DNA from: Candidatus Caenarcanales bacterium
Lineage (GTDB): Bacteria; Cyanobacteriota; Vampirovibrionia; Caenarcaniphilales; Caenarcanaceae
DNA: 47,850 nt
Direction of reading: 5' to 3'
Assembly: GCA_030065015.1 (NCBI GenBank)
Contig: JASJDU010000016.1
Location: 1 to 47,850 of the forward strand
Shown piece after piece: positions 29,110 to 37,556 of the stretch. Made by a program: the position numbers and the translations under genes. Numbering within the stretch: position 1 is the stretch's first letter; each line of letters starts with the position of its first letter. The notes beneath the pieces were generated by a model that saw only the letters and a program-made list of their open reading frames with translations, had not been told where the DNA came from and made no database searches.

Positions 29110-29137
29110 AACTACCAATTAGGAATAAATGGTAGTT
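29110..29137 (-). promoter_or_regulatory. Inverted repeat at predicted katG transcription start
   Basis: AACTACCA (29110-29117) and TGGTAGTT (29130-29137) are a perfect 8-base inverted repeat with a 12-base spacer. They lie just after the predicted -10 box, so they cover about +1 to +28 of the katG transcript. It could be an operator or a 5' leader hairpin. Confidence 0.45.
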
Positions 29138-29143
29138 GACTTT

Positions 29144-29171
29144 AGGATACAACATTGTCAATGGATTGCAA
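29144..29171 (-). promoter_or_regulatory. katG: Predicted katG promoter
   Basis: On the minus strand, a -35-like TTGCAA (29166-29171) and a -10-like TATCCT (29144-29149) are separated by 16 bases. Transcription would start near 29137. The -10 is imperfect. Confidence 0.4.
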
Positions 29172-29254
29172 AACTAGGGAATTTATTATTTCTAGCATTC
29201 GCATATTTCTTCACTTTGCACTCATAACTTTATGAAATTGCAGACTAGAATACT

Positions 29255-29806
29255 CTATCTTTTCACAAATAGTTGAGGCTTCTTGTTTAAAGGCATTCGA
29301 TAATCTGCATCGGGGACACTAATGTTTGGCCCAAGTCCCAATAAATTTTCAAGAGGTTGAAGTGGCTTCATAATATCTATACCAATAGCTTTTTTGGACT
29401 CGTACAATGCATCTACTACTCTAGGGTACTTTTCCAATTCCCAACAGCTTCTTTTTGTACTTTTCTCTACTCCTACTATCTCAGGCTTTTTAAAAGCTCC
29501 GGATCTCAGCATAAACCTTAAAGTCTCAATCTTGCTCAATCTATTAATAAATGGATATCCACCTTGAACAAGCAAAACCCATTTTTCTCTAGGTGGCAAG
29601 TCCAAACTGTTGATGTGACTACAAGCTGGATCATATTTAGCTCGGTTAAGGATCGTATGATCAATTGAAGGTGTAACTCCTATGCCGAATTTTGCAGAGG
29701 TTCGGTAAACTGCACTTTCAGTTATTCGAAGATCATTTATTGCTTTAGACTTAATCGGCCGTATAGCAAGACTACCTAAGACACTTACAAGCTTTATAAA
29801 TACACT
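29255..29806 (-). CDS. Hypothetical protein without a standard start codon
   Basis: The frame is open from 29806 (just after a TAA) to the TAG at 29257-29255, about 183 codons. It contains no ATG or GTG; the first TTG is at 29605, giving only 116 residues. The upstream part still looks like protein: SVFIKLVSVLGSLAI is signal-peptide-like, then TSAKFGIGVTPSIDHTIL. The rest includes LDLPPREKWVLLVQGGYPFI and IETLRFMLRSGAFKKPEIVG. I do not recognise the family. A good promoter lies 30 bases upstream of the open frame. Either the gene uses an unusual start, the start was lost, or a sequencing indel hides it. Confidence 0.45.
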   Translation of the reverse strand, partial: SVFIKLVSVLGSLAIRPIKSKAINDLRITESAVYRTSAKFGIGVTPSIDHTILNRAKYDPACSHINSLDLPPREKWVLLVQGGYPFINRLSKIETLRFMLRSGAFKKPEIVGVEKSTKRSCWELEKYPRVVDALYESKKAIGIDIMKPLQPLENLLGLGPNISVPDADYRMPLNKKPQLFVKR

Positions 29807-29835
29807 TTATGAAACCCACCCAGAAAGATTGATAC

Positions 29836-29864
29836 ACTATAGCAAAATCACGTTTTGGGTTCAA
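29836..29864 (-). promoter_or_regulatory. Strong predicted promoter upstream of the start-less frame
   Basis: On the minus strand, TTGAAC (29859-29864) and TATAGT (29836-29841) are separated by exactly 17 bases, close to the sigma-70 consensus. Transcription would begin near 29829 and run into the open frame that ends at 29255. Confidence 0.6.
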
Positions 29865-30004
29865 AATAGCTTTGATATTTGAAACAGACAAAGGACACTT
29901 AGGAACTTATAAAAGGTTTGAGAAACAAAAAGTAATTGGCTCTTCATTAATGTTTGATTGATGATATATTGCTTTAAAGTAAAAATTGTTAAAGAATTGA
30001 TCTT

Positions 30005-31513
30005 ATGAGTTTAACAACCTTTGAAGGGTATTTAGAGTATTTGCCAACCACTTTAGGCGCAATTGGAATTTTAGTTTTCGGATGGCTATTTGCATGGTTG
30101 GTTTCATCCATCGTTATATCTTTATTTAAGAAGACAGACATTGATAACAAAATTGCCAAATTCATTCTAGGTGGAACCAAAGAAGCCGAATCAATAAATA
30201 TTGAAAAATGGATCGGTTCTTTCGTCTTTTATTTATTGATGTTATTCGTCTTAATTGCCTTTTTCCAAGTATTAGGATTAACAGCAATAACGGTTCCTCT
30301 AAATCAGCTGGTCAATCAAATTATGGGATATGCACCAAGATTGATTGCTGTTGCTGTTTTGTTATTACTCGCTTGGTTAATAGCAACAGCTCTTAAGCTA
30401 ATTGTTTATAAGGTTTTGACCGTTGCAAAATTTGATGAAAGGGTTTTACCCAAAGAGGAATTAGAGAAGGACGGAAGACTCCCGATATCAAAAACCTTAA
30501 GCGAAACATTATATTGGATCATATTTTTAATTTTTCTACCAATGGTTCTTGATGCTTTGGAACTCAACGGATTATTAACTCCAGTCCAAAGTATGCTGAA
30601 TGAAGCTTTTGGTTACTTACCAAACATTGCAGCAACCGCATTCATTTTATTCGGAGGTTACTTAATCACTAGAATTGTTCAAAAAATAATCAGCGGCCTC
30701 TTATCATCAGTTGGAGCAGACAAACTCAGTGAAGAAGTTGGACTGGCACCATCTTTAGGAAAACAAACACTTTCTTCTCTTGTTGCAACAATTGTTGCCT
30801 TTTTAATTTATATTCCAGTTGCTATCGCAGCATTAAATGCTTTAGGTTTAGAAGCTATCACAGGACCGGCCAGCAATATGTTGTCTTCGGTTTTAGAGGC
30901 TCTTCCAGTAATCTTTGTTGCAGCTTTAATTCTCATAGTAGCTTTCATACTAGGGAAGTTAGTTTCTAAAATTATTACTAATATTCTCAGCAATCTTGGT
31001 TTTAATAAGGTTTTGGGCAAGCTTGGACTGGTTGAAAAAGAAGATGCACGTGATGATAAACAAACCCCTTCCGAATTAATCGGCAATTTAGTTTTCATTG
31101 GGATTATTCTTTTTGCCTCTATTGAAGCTTCAAATATGTTGGGCTTCAATTTATTTGCGGTAATGATTAATGACTTTGTTCTTTTAGCCGGCAAAATCAT
31201 TCTTGGTTTAGTAATTTTTGCAATTGGTTTATTCTTGGCAAACCTCGCAGCTCAAACAATTCAAGCGAGTAGCAAAGAAAATACCGGTTTACTCTCTTCC
31301 GCTGCCAGAATATCAATAATAGTTTTAGCTGGTGCTATGGCTTTAAATCACATGGGACTTGCAAATGAAATTATCAACCTAGCTTTTGGTGTTCTTTTGG
31401 GTTCAATTGCAGTTGCTATTGCCATTGCCTTCGGTCTTGGAGGTAAAGAAATCGCAGCTAGAGAACTTGATTCTTGGATAAAATCAATGAAGTCTAAATC
31501 GGACGAAGAATAA
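30005..31513 (+). CDS. MscS-family mechanosensitive channel with repeated TM-helix units
   Basis: 502-residue inner-membrane protein. The N-terminus has TM helices LGAIGILVFGWLFAWLVSSI and FVFYLLMLFVLIAFFQVLGL, then units repeat with a related pattern: a helix, then a YLPN/YAPR or ALPV segment, then a long glycine/alanine-rich helix (ALPVIFVAALILIVAFILGK). Such conserved TM_helix repeats (PF05552) occur in MscS-like proteins common in Cyanobacteria and relatives. The C-terminal VLLGSIAVAIAIAFGLGGKE is typical of the MscS pore helix start, but the large cytosolic vestibule is missing; the protein ends soon after with AARELDSWIKSMKSKSDEE. It may sense membrane tension or act as a modified channel. 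Confidence 0.8.
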   Translation: MSLTTFEGYLEYLPTTLGAIGILVFGWLFAWLVSSIVISLFKKTDIDNKIAKFILGGTKEAESINIEKWIGSFVFYLLMLFVLIAFFQVLGLTAITVPLNQLVNQIMGYAPRLIAVAVLLLLAWLIATALKLIVYKVLTVAKFDERVLPKEELEKDGRLPISKTLSETLYWIIFLIFLPMVLDALELNGLLTPVQSMLNEAFGYLPNIAATAFILFGGYLITRIVQKIISGLLSSVGADKLSEEVGLAPSLGKQTLSSLVATIVAFLIYIPVAIAALNALGLEAITGPASNMLSSVLEALPVIFVAALILIVAFILGKLVSKIITNILSNLGFNKVLGKLGLVEKEDARDDKQTPSELIGNLVFIGIILFASIEASNMLGFNLFAVMINDFVLLAGKIILGLVIFAIGLFLANLAAQTIQASSKENTGLLSSAARISIIVLAGAMALNHMGLANEIINLAFGVLLGSIAVAIAIAFGLGGKEIAARELDSWIKSMKSKSDEE

Positions 31514-31515
31514 GT

Positions 31516-32343
31516 TCACGCAGAAGCATTTGCTCTTAGTTCAGGTTGACTAAATTGAATATTTACTAAAGAAGAGTAATCATCCTTTTTATTGACGGCA
31601 GTACCTTCTTCCTCTTTCGGTTCAAAAGCTTTAAGAGCACCAGTACCATCAATAACATCCATGTTTTGAATCATGCTATCGAATAAAGCTTGCATTTCTG
31701 GAATATTTAATTTATCGTTTCCATCTTTATCTAATTCTTTAAAAATGTTTTGTGTAACTTTCTTGATATATTCATCTTTAAGCTGCTCTGAAGAACCAGA
31801 AGAAGAGTAATAACTCTCTATAAAATGAGAAAGTTCTTTATCATTTAGACCACCATCTTCATCCTCATCACCAAGATCAATTGCTAATTCTGCAAGATCT
31901 TTTGTATTTTTAACAGTTGCTTCTTCTATAAGCTTTCTTGGTGATTTTATTTCTGTTTTTGATAACTCTCCATCTCCGTTGAGATCGTACTTTTTAAATA
32001 ATCTTTTCAGAGCTTTTGTATCTTTAAGAGTATCTGCAGGAACAAAGGTTTTAATTAACTTAATGGCTTCTTGCTGATTCAAAGTCTCATTTTTATCATC
32101 ATCACCAGACTCAACGAATTTATTAGTATCCAGAAGCCTTTCATCAACCTCTAAAAATAATCCAAAAGGATCACTAATTGCAGAAGTTATTTCTGGATTT
32201 GTTGAAAATTCATCATTTCGCAATGAACTTGTAATTCTTTTTAAAGCTTCTTGGCTGTTAAATTGACTGAAATCGTTATTACTTTTAAAAGAACCAATTT
32301 GATTTCTGTTTGTTCTTGTTGATAAAGCTTCTGAATTACTCAT
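31516..32343 (-). CDS. EF-hand calcium-binding protein with four EF loops
   Basis: 275 residues, acidic, no signal peptide or membrane helix. Four canonical 12-residue loops are visible: DDDKNETLNQQE (81-92), DLNGDGELSKTE (120-131), DEDEDGGLNDKE (159-170) and DKDGNDKLNIPE (205-216). All carry D/N at positions 1, 3 and 5 and E at position 12, so all should bind Ca2+. The N-terminus is Ser/Asn-rich and disordered-looking. Pairs with the two-loop EF-hand gene 273 bases upstream, sharing a conserved sequence about 70 bases before each start. Precise function unknown; calcium sensor or buffer. Confidence 0.85.
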   Translation of the reverse strand: MSNSEALSTRTNRNQIGSFKSNNDFSQFNSQEALKRITSSLRNDEFSTNPEITSAISDPFGLFLEVDERLLDTNKFVESGDDDKNETLNQQEAIKLIKTFVPADTLKDTKALKRLFKKYDLNGDGELSKTEIKSPRKLIEEATVKNTKDLAELAIDLGDEDEDGGLNDKELSHFIESYYSSSGSSEQLKDEYIKKVTQNIFKELDKDGNDKLNIPEMQALFDSMIQNMDVIDGTGALKAFEPKEEEGTAVNKKDDYSSLVNIQFSQPELRANASA

Positions 32344-32414
32344 TGAATTTGAAGTGAACTGAATACGTTGATGATGAAAGCGACAGATTATGAAATATTT
32401 AAGCTTTTGCTTCT

Positions 32415-32448
32415 ATTAGTGCTTTGTATGAATCTTTGAGTGTTTCAC
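32415..32448 (-). promoter_or_regulatory. Conserved upstream element, copy 1 (four-EF-hand gene)
   Basis: This 34-base block lies 72 bases before the start of the four-EF-hand gene. It aligns without gaps to 33097-33130, which lies 73 bases before the start of the two-EF-hand gene, with 25 of 34 bases identical. The core reads TAGTGC..TGTAT.A on the plus strand and ends with GTTTCAC. The same spacing to both genes suggests a shared control site. Confidence 0.55.
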
Positions 32449-32553
32449 TCTAGGGCTAGTTATAGTTTTGCTATTTTCGAGCTTGTTGTTCAGAAGTTAA
32501 TTCCGTAATCTACTGAATACATACAATCTAAAATGCTTCAAAAAATAAATACC

Positions 32554-32586
32554 GAGAGGGATCTCATCATTACGGATTTCCCTCTC
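32554..32586 (-). terminator. Rho-independent terminator of the two-EF-hand gene
   Basis: GAGAGGGA (32554-32561) and TCCCTCTC (32579-32586) form a perfect 8-base stem. On the minus strand, after the hairpin, comes GGTATTTATTTTTTG, a T-rich tract. It lies 30 bases beyond the stop of the gene at 32617-33024. Confidence 0.7.
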
Positions 32587-32616
32587 AATTGAAATTCAAC
32601 TTGTTATTTAGGTTCT

Positions 32617-33024
32617 TTAAACTTGGTTAAAGCCTTTTGTTAGGTTAAAACCAGAATTGTTAAATCCAGAATCACCGCCATTATTTTTCATAGCATACTG
32701 CATCATCAATCTTGGTAGATTTTCTAACTCTCTGGCATCTAATGAATTACTATCATCTGTATCTAGTCTCGCAAAGACATCTTCCGATCTGTCGTTATCC
32801 AGCTTGCTTGAGTCCATACCTACTTTAGATGCAAGCTCTTTTCCAGCCTCTTTAAATTCATCTATACTGAGGCCTGTAACTCCATCATTATCAAAACGAG
32901 TAATAATTTCTTGTGGGTCTGGACGAGAAATATTACCTGGAGTACCTTGGTTGTTGAAGTTGAAAGGAGAAGAAGAAGCATCTTGTGGCTTGAATTGTGA
33001 AAAATTTGGACCTGTAGTTACCAT
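32617..33024 (-). CDS. EF-hand protein with two EF loops
   Basis: 135 residues, soluble. EF loops DNDGVTGLSIDE (45-56) and DTDDSNSLDARE (88-99) both have standard ligands. The N-terminus is Ser/Asn/Gln-rich with Phe (SPFNFNNQGTPG), and the C-terminus is Gly/Asn/Phe-rich. That layout is typical of small bacterial calmodulin-like proteins. A TATAAA box lies about 30 bases before the start (within 33048-33060). Shares its upstream element with the four-loop neighbour, and may be its regulatory partner or a paralogue. Confidence 0.8.
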   Translation of the reverse strand: MVTTGPNFSQFKPQDASSSPFNFNNQGTPGNISRPDPQEIITRFDNDGVTGLSIDEFKEAGKELASKVGMDSSKLDNDRSEDVFARLDTDDSNSLDARELENLPRLMMQYAMKNNGGDSGFNNSGFNLTKGFNQV

Positions 33025-33096
33025 AATTTGTTAGTTGAGTAAGGGGTGTTTTTATACTGGGTTCGAAAAGTTATCTACTGTTTAAGCTTCTTATGG

Positions 33097-33130
33097 ACTA
33101 GTGCCATGTATAAGTTTGTAAGAGTTTCAC
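33097..33130 (-). promoter_or_regulatory. Conserved upstream element, copy 2 (two-EF-hand gene)
   Basis: Partner of the element at 32415-32448, with 25 of 34 bases identical and a start distance within one base of the other copy. An AAGCTT also precedes both copies on the plus strand (33084-33089 and 32401-32406). Confidence 0.55.
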
Positions 33131-33165
33131 CTAAGAGATGTCTCTAAAGAAGCTACAAATTGCTT

Positions 33166-33987
33166 CTAGAAAGTCAAAGAAGGAACATAATAAGCTGGCT
33201 GATTCATATAAGTGCCATTCAGGTAATAAGGCTGAGTATAAATGCGCATATTTCTTTGATTGTATTTTTGTCTATACGGCTTGAACAAATCTTTATAGTT
33301 AATTGACGCAATTTCATAGATTGTAGAGTCAGAGGTGTCATTTATTGCTCTATTCAATAATTCAAAGTCAATTTGGGCAAAAGGATGAATTTTTCGAATC
33401 TTTGAAACAACTTCTGGAACTCTTATATTCTTACTTTGATAAGGATCTGGAAAGACTTCTAAGGTTATTGTATTTCCGACTCTGTCTACTACAAATCGTT
33501 TGTAAGTTACAGTAACTTTTGTTCCAATACTGACCAGATCAAAGATTTCTTCAACATCTTCATTGTGCATCCTTACACACCCATGAGAAACAAATTTCCC
33601 AATGGAGCTTGGTTCATTCGTTCCATGAATTCCATACACTCCAGAACCTTCTTTGTGAAAGCCAATCCAACGGCTACCTAAAGGATTCTTATGACTGTTA
33701 CCAACTCTAACTTGACCATCCGGTTTATAAGGATGTTCCCAGATAGGATTGATGATTTTTTTTTCAACTTTATAGATTCCGGGTGGTGTTTGAAATTGTT
33801 TAGAATTCCCAACACCTACTGGATATTCTTGTATGAGCTTTCCTGCTTGAAATATTTGAAGGCTTCTGCTCGGAACATTTATCTTTATTTCTCTATTTAT
33901 TCTGTAGCTAAAAGACGGCAAAACACAGAACGTAAAAATAATAGAACCGAATATAAAGAACGCTTTGTATGATAGACCTTGCTTCAT
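33166..33987 (-). CDS. L,D-transpeptidase (YkuD/ErfK family)
   Basis: 273 residues. One N-terminal hydrophobic segment (AFFIFGSIIFTFCVLPSFSY) anchors or exports the protein. The YkuD domain starts at IKINVPSRSLQIFQ and has the catalytic HGTN (His121) and SHGCVRM with nucleophile Cys137. It crosslinks peptidoglycan stem peptides (3-3 links) or attaches proteins to the wall in the periplasm. After the domain an extension of about 90 residues follows, ending with a Tyr/Asn-rich tail (TQPYYLNGTYMNQPAYYVPS). Monocistronic, divergent from panC. Confidence 0.9.
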   Translation of the reverse strand: MKQGLSYKAFFIFGSIIFTFCVLPSFSYRINREIKINVPSRSLQIFQAGKLIQEYPVGVGNSKQFQTPPGIYKVEKKIINPIWEHPYKPDGQVRVGNSHKNPLGSRWIGFHKEGSGVYGIHGTNEPSSIGKFVSHGCVRMHNEDVEEIFDLVSIGTKVTVTYKRFVVDRVGNTITLEVFPDPYQSKNIRVPEVVSKIRKIHPFAQIDFELLNRAINDTSDSTIYEIASINYKDLFKPYRQKYNQRNMRIYTQPYYLNGTYMNQPAYYVPSLTF

Positions 33988-34161
33988 ATGGTAGTCGAAT
34001 AATAATTAAATTACTTTCCTTGGGAACTTATAAAGAATTAGAAAATTTATAACAAAGATAATACTTTTTACTAAAATATTTACTCCAATCGAACAGGTTA
34101 ACAAACAATGTATTTCCAAGTTAAAAATTTCTTAAAATTTAGGTAGCTTAATTTAATTGTC

Positions 34162-34989
34162 ATGAAAGTTTTTTCTAAAATTAGTGAGGTTACTGAATGG
34201 AGAAAATTAACTAACCAACAGACTGTATCTTTGATTCCCACGATGGGTGCATTGCATCAAGGACATGGTTTTTTAATTGAAGAAGCAAAGAAAAACTCAG
34301 ATTTAATTATCGTTTATATTTTTCCAAATCCACTGCAGTTCAGTAAAAACGAGGATTTTGATGAGTACCCATCTCTTCTACCAGGTGCTTTAGAAAAAGA
34401 TATTGAGTTTTGTAGAAAGCAAGGGATTGATGCTGTCTTTGCACCTAAAGTCGAGGAAATATATCCCAATGGAATCAAAAAAATAACCACTGTTGAACCC
34501 AACCCACAGCTTCTCAATTGTCTTTGCGGCAAAGCAAGACCCGGCCACTTTCAAGGCGTTTTAACAGTCTTGCTCAAGTTTTTCAACTTTATCCAACCCA
34601 ATAAAGCCTTTTTTGGAGAAAAAGATTATCAACAATTTTTACTAGTTAAACAAATGATTTATGACTTCAATTTACATATAGAAATACTTCCAGTAAAAAT
34701 AAGAAGAGAATCCTCGGGACTAGCATTAAGTTCACGTAATAAATACTTAAGTGATGAACAAAAAATCCAATCAGCAGAAATACATCAAACTCTCGAAGAA
34801 GCTAAAAGCTTAATTTTACAAGGGAAACCGGCTTCTAAAATTGTGAAAGAATTGAACAAAGACTATTTCGAATACTTTGAGGCAAGAGATTCAGAAACTT
34901 TAGAAAAAAAAGACAAGCTACCTCTGAGACTTTTTATTGCTGCAAGAATTGGCAAAGCAAGACTAATAGACAATATTGTGGTGGAGTGA
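34162..34989 (+). CDS. panC: Pantothenate synthetase
   Basis: 275 residues, standard size. Condenses pantoate with beta-alanine using ATP, last step of vitamin B5 synthesis. Nucleotidyltransferase motif PTMGALHQGH at 26-35, then IFPNPLQF. ATP and pantoate-binding segments are LCGKARPGHFQGVLTVLLKF, FFGEKDYQQFLLVKQM and RESSGLALSSRNKYLS. In the last motif the usual Asp before GLA is Ser (RESSGLA), a small deviation. No panB or panD adjacent. Confidence 0.95.
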   Translation: MKVFSKISEVTEWRKLTNQQTVSLIPTMGALHQGHGFLIEEAKKNSDLIIVYIFPNPLQFSKNEDFDEYPSLLPGALEKDIEFCRKQGIDAVFAPKVEEIYPNGIKKITTVEPNPQLLNCLCGKARPGHFQGVLTVLLKFFNFIQPNKAFFGEKDYQQFLLVKQMIYDFNLHIEILPVKIRRESSGLALSSRNKYLSDEQKIQSAEIHQTLEEAKSLILQGKPASKIVKELNKDYFEYFEARDSETLEKKDKLPLRLFIAARIGKARLIDNIVVE

Positions 34990-35054
34990 CTTTAATATAC
35001 GAACTTCTTTACCCAGAAACCACAAGCATAGATTCTTTCATACATCAAATCCCA

Positions 35055-35960
35055 TTATTCAATTAAGAAACTAAACTGAAAGTTTCTAATAAATTCCAAA
35101 CCATCCTTTAAAGGAAGTTCTGAAAAAACGCTTATTGCGTAGCACTTTGAATTTTTGCGAATAATCCCGCTATCACAGATAAAGTCATCCCTCCAACCAC
35201 TTTTTGTGTACAAATCACAATCCTTAGGCAAGTTAAAACCAATTAAACTGGCTTGAAAATCTCCATCAAAATTATTAATGTCTAACTTCATATCAATCGC
35301 CTTCTTATCTCGGTTTATACAATAACTATCAAATAAGGAAGGTAAAATTGGAGCTTTTGTTGGTTTTCTTTTAAGCCATTTGAGAAATTCAACTCTTTTG
35401 GTTTCCAACAATTTTGGTTCAGAATCATTAATCCAAATCTGCTTCCAAAGATTAACAACCATATTTGAAGTAACAGTATTGGGTCCTTTTACTTCTTTTA
35501 TCCAAGCATCAAGATTTAAGTAATTATCTAGAAATGTTTTGTGGCGAGCTTTTAAATCTCGAAAGCCGAAGGCTTTCCAAAAATTATCAAGTTCAGCTCT
35601 TTGCGCATAGGCATATTCAAAATTATGAATTTCGACTTCGTGAGTTTTCGTTAACAAGTCAACCAGTTCTTGGCCAGCAGCATCTGAGGAATTTACCAGC
35701 ATATGCTCAAGAAGAAAGTCTAAATTGTTTGAGTTTTGCAATTGATAAAGAGCTTGATAAGCCCAAAACAGCTTGATAATACTAGCTGGATATCGAGGTA
35801 TCTCACCGTTTATAGAGACTAAACGTTCTTTGCTCTTCTGAACACTCCTTGAAATTTGATTTGATAAATCCAAAATAGAAATACTAATTTTGTCCACCCG
35901 TGCTCTATCGTTCAAAGCACTAATGACCTTTCGCTCTAGTATTTCTTGGCTTAATTCCAT
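35055..35960 (-). CDS. Serine hydrolase, class A beta-lactamase-like
   Basis: 301 residues without a signal peptide. The SxxK motif is in RYPASIIKLFW (S60, K63), an SxD-like element is in LVNSSDAAGQEL, and the KTG-like element is YTKSGWRDD. These three match the Beta-lactamase2 family (PF13354). Lack of an export signal suggests a cytosolic peptidase or esterase role, not resistance. It lies between panC and an SDR gene on the opposite strand. Substrate not predictable. Confidence 0.78.
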   Translation of the reverse strand: MELSQEILERKVISALNDRARVDKISISILDLSNQISRSVQKSKERLVSINGEIPRYPASIIKLFWAYQALYQLQNSNNLDFLLEHMLVNSSDAAGQELVDLLTKTHEVEIHNFEYAYAQRAELDNFWKAFGFRDLKARHKTFLDNYLNLDAWIKEVKGPNTVTSNMVVNLWKQIWINDSEPKLLETKRVEFLKWLKRKPTKAPILPSLFDSYCINRDKKAIDMKLDINNFDGDFQASLIGFNLPKDCDLYTKSGWRDDFICDSGIIRKNSKCYAISVFSELPLKDGLEFIRNFQFSFLIE

Positions 35961-36008
35961 AAAATAAAAATAGAAATCTTTTAATAATCATAATTTCTAT
36001 TTTCTTCT

Positions 36009-36797
36009 ATGGAAACTGCATTAATCACAGGTGCTTCTAGTGGCATTGGTTATGAACTAGCCAAAATCTTTGCAAAAAACAAAATTAACCTAGTGTTAGT
36101 TGCAAGAAACGGTGTAAAGCTAAAGAATTTAAAAAAAGAAATAGAAGAGGAAGCAGAAAAAAAGAACTATCAAATTAGTGTTTCCATAATTGTCGCCGAC
36201 TTATCAGCCACAAACTCACCGGAAAAGGTTTTTAACCAATTGCAAAAAGACGATATCTCCATTGATTACTTAGTTAATAACGCTGGGTTTGGTGTCTTTG
36301 GTAAGTTTCAGGATACAGATATCAACAAAGAGCAAAAGATGATCAATTTGAATATTTTGTCTTTGACTAAATTAACAAAATTATTTTTGCCTCAAATGTT
36401 GGAAAAGAAAAAGGGCAAAATTATGAATGTCGCTTCAACCGCCGCTTTCCAACCTGGACCATTGATGGCAGTGTATTTTGCAAGTAAAGCTTATGTTCTA
36501 TTCTTCTCGGAAGCTTTATCTAAAGAACTTAAAGGTACTGGAATCACAGTTACTGCTTTATGCCCTGGACCAACCGAGTCTAAGTTTCAAGAAGAAGCTT
36601 CAATGAAGAACTCAAAGGTTATGAAAAAAAAGTTAGTCTCCTCCGAAAAAGTTGCCAAATATGGATATAAAGCAATGTTTAAGGGAAAGAAAGTTGCCAT
36701 TCAAGGACTTCGGAATAAAATGCTTGCATTTTCTGTGAGACTCTTTCCAAGAAGCTTAGTCAGTTCTCTCACCTATTCAATGATGAAGGAAGCTTAA
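36009..36797 (+). CDS. Short-chain dehydrogenase/reductase (SDR)
   Basis: 262 residues, classical SDR. Cofactor motif TGASSGIG at 7-14, NNAGFG, catalytic Ser in MNVASTAAFQPGPLM, and Tyr/Lys in YFASKAYVLFF (Y156, K160). CPGPTESKFQEEA follows. It resembles the YqjQ/DltE type SDRs that work on ketones or lipids. The ALVARNGVKL-like segment (LVLVARNGVKL) prefers NADPH in relatives. No operon partner: the thioredoxin-like gene follows after about 98 bases. Substrate unknown. Confidence 0.9.
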   Translation: METALITGASSGIGYELAKIFAKNKINLVLVARNGVKLKNLKKEIEEEAEKKNYQISVSIIVADLSATNSPEKVFNQLQKDDISIDYLVNNAGFGVFGKFQDTDINKEQKMINLNILSLTKLTKLFLPQMLEKKKGKIMNVASTAAFQPGPLMAVYFASKAYVLFFSEALSKELKGTGITVTALCPGPTESKFQEEASMKNSKVMKKKLVSSEKVAKYGYKAMFKGKKVAIQGLRNKMLAFSVRLFPRSLVSSLTYSMMKEA

Positions 36798-36895
36798 AAA
36801 CTTTATTTATCTTACACAAACTCTTAAGTTAAAAAATGAGCCTAATGTAATCAGTTTTTGTTATAGAATTTTCATTAGCTTACCTGGAGATTCTC

Positions 36896-37450
36896 ATGTC
36901 TTTAACCCCCTCCTCAATGATTCCATTAGGAACAAAAGCCCCAGATTTTACTTTATTGGATGTTGCATCAGGCAAGCACTTAACCTTAAGTGAATTGAAA
37001 TCGGATATTGCAACCGTCATTATGTTTATTTGCAATCATTGTCCCTACGTTAAGCACATTCAACAAGGATTAGTTGAACTCACAAAAGAATATGAACCAA
37101 AGGGGATTTCTTTCATCGGTATCAGCTCAAACGATGTCGAAAATTACCCGGAAGATTCGCCTGAAAAGATGAAAGATTTAGCTGAAAAGCTTGGGTTTAA
37201 TTTTCCTTATCTTTACGATGAAACTCAGGAAGTTGCTAAATCCTACGATGCTCAATGTACACCGGATTTTTTCATTTACGATAAAGATTTAAACTGTGCT
37301 TACAGAGGCCAACTGGATGATTCGAGACCTGGTAATAATATCCCGGTAACCGGAAATGACATTAAACAAGCTTTGAACAGTCTGATTGAGGGTAAGACTG
37401 TAAGTGGAGATCAGAAAGCCAGTATTGGTTGTAATATAAAATGGAAATAA
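36896..37450 (+). CDS. Thioredoxin-like peroxiredoxin-family protein
   Basis: 184 residues, no signal peptide. The AhpC/TSA-Redoxin fold starts with PLGTKAPDFTLLDVASGKHL. CxxC is CNHC in MFICNHCPYVKHI (C46, C49). Then GISSNDVENYPEDSPEKM and PYLYDETQEVAKSYDAQCTP, which are typical of this thioredoxin-family subgroup that lacks a known specific substrate. An extended -10 (TGTTATAGAAT) and TGGAGA ribosome site lie upstream. It likely acts as a cytosolic thiol oxidoreductase in peroxide defence. Confidence 0.88.
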   Translation: MSLTPSSMIPLGTKAPDFTLLDVASGKHLTLSELKSDIATVIMFICNHCPYVKHIQQGLVELTKEYEPKGISFIGISSNDVENYPEDSPEKMKDLAEKLGFNFPYLYDETQEVAKSYDAQCTPDFFIYDKDLNCAYRGQLDDSRPGNNIPVTGNDIKQALNSLIEGKTVSGDQKASIGCNIKWK

Positions 37451-37496
37451 TTCTTAGTTCTATATAATTGTTTTTTAAACATTTTGATCTAGAAGT

Positions 37497-37556
37497 TTCA
37501 CTGAACTACAAAAATATTTAATTTAGGTATAAATTTAAAGTTTGTAGTTTAGTGAA
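37497..37556. repeat. 16-base near-perfect inverted repeat
   Basis: The arm at 37497-37512 (TTCACTGAACTACAAA) and the arm at 37541-37556 (TTTGTAGTTTAGTGAA) are complementary with one G-T mismatch. The loop is 28 bases. It lies 47 bases after the thioredoxin-like gene and 28 bases before the yvcK start, and a T-rich stretch follows (TATTTTATTTTG). It may be a terminator of the upstream gene or a control element of yvcK. Confidence 0.6.

Noticed and set aside
30808-31200. 130-codon minus-strand frame opposite the MscS-type channel
   Set aside because: It mirrors the repeated Ala/Gly/Leu codons of the membrane protein; no independent evidence.
32657-33034. 125-codon plus-strand frame opposite the two-EF-hand gene
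   Set aside because: The minus-strand frame has two perfect EF loops and a terminator; the plus-strand frame has only Ser/Leu-rich sequence.
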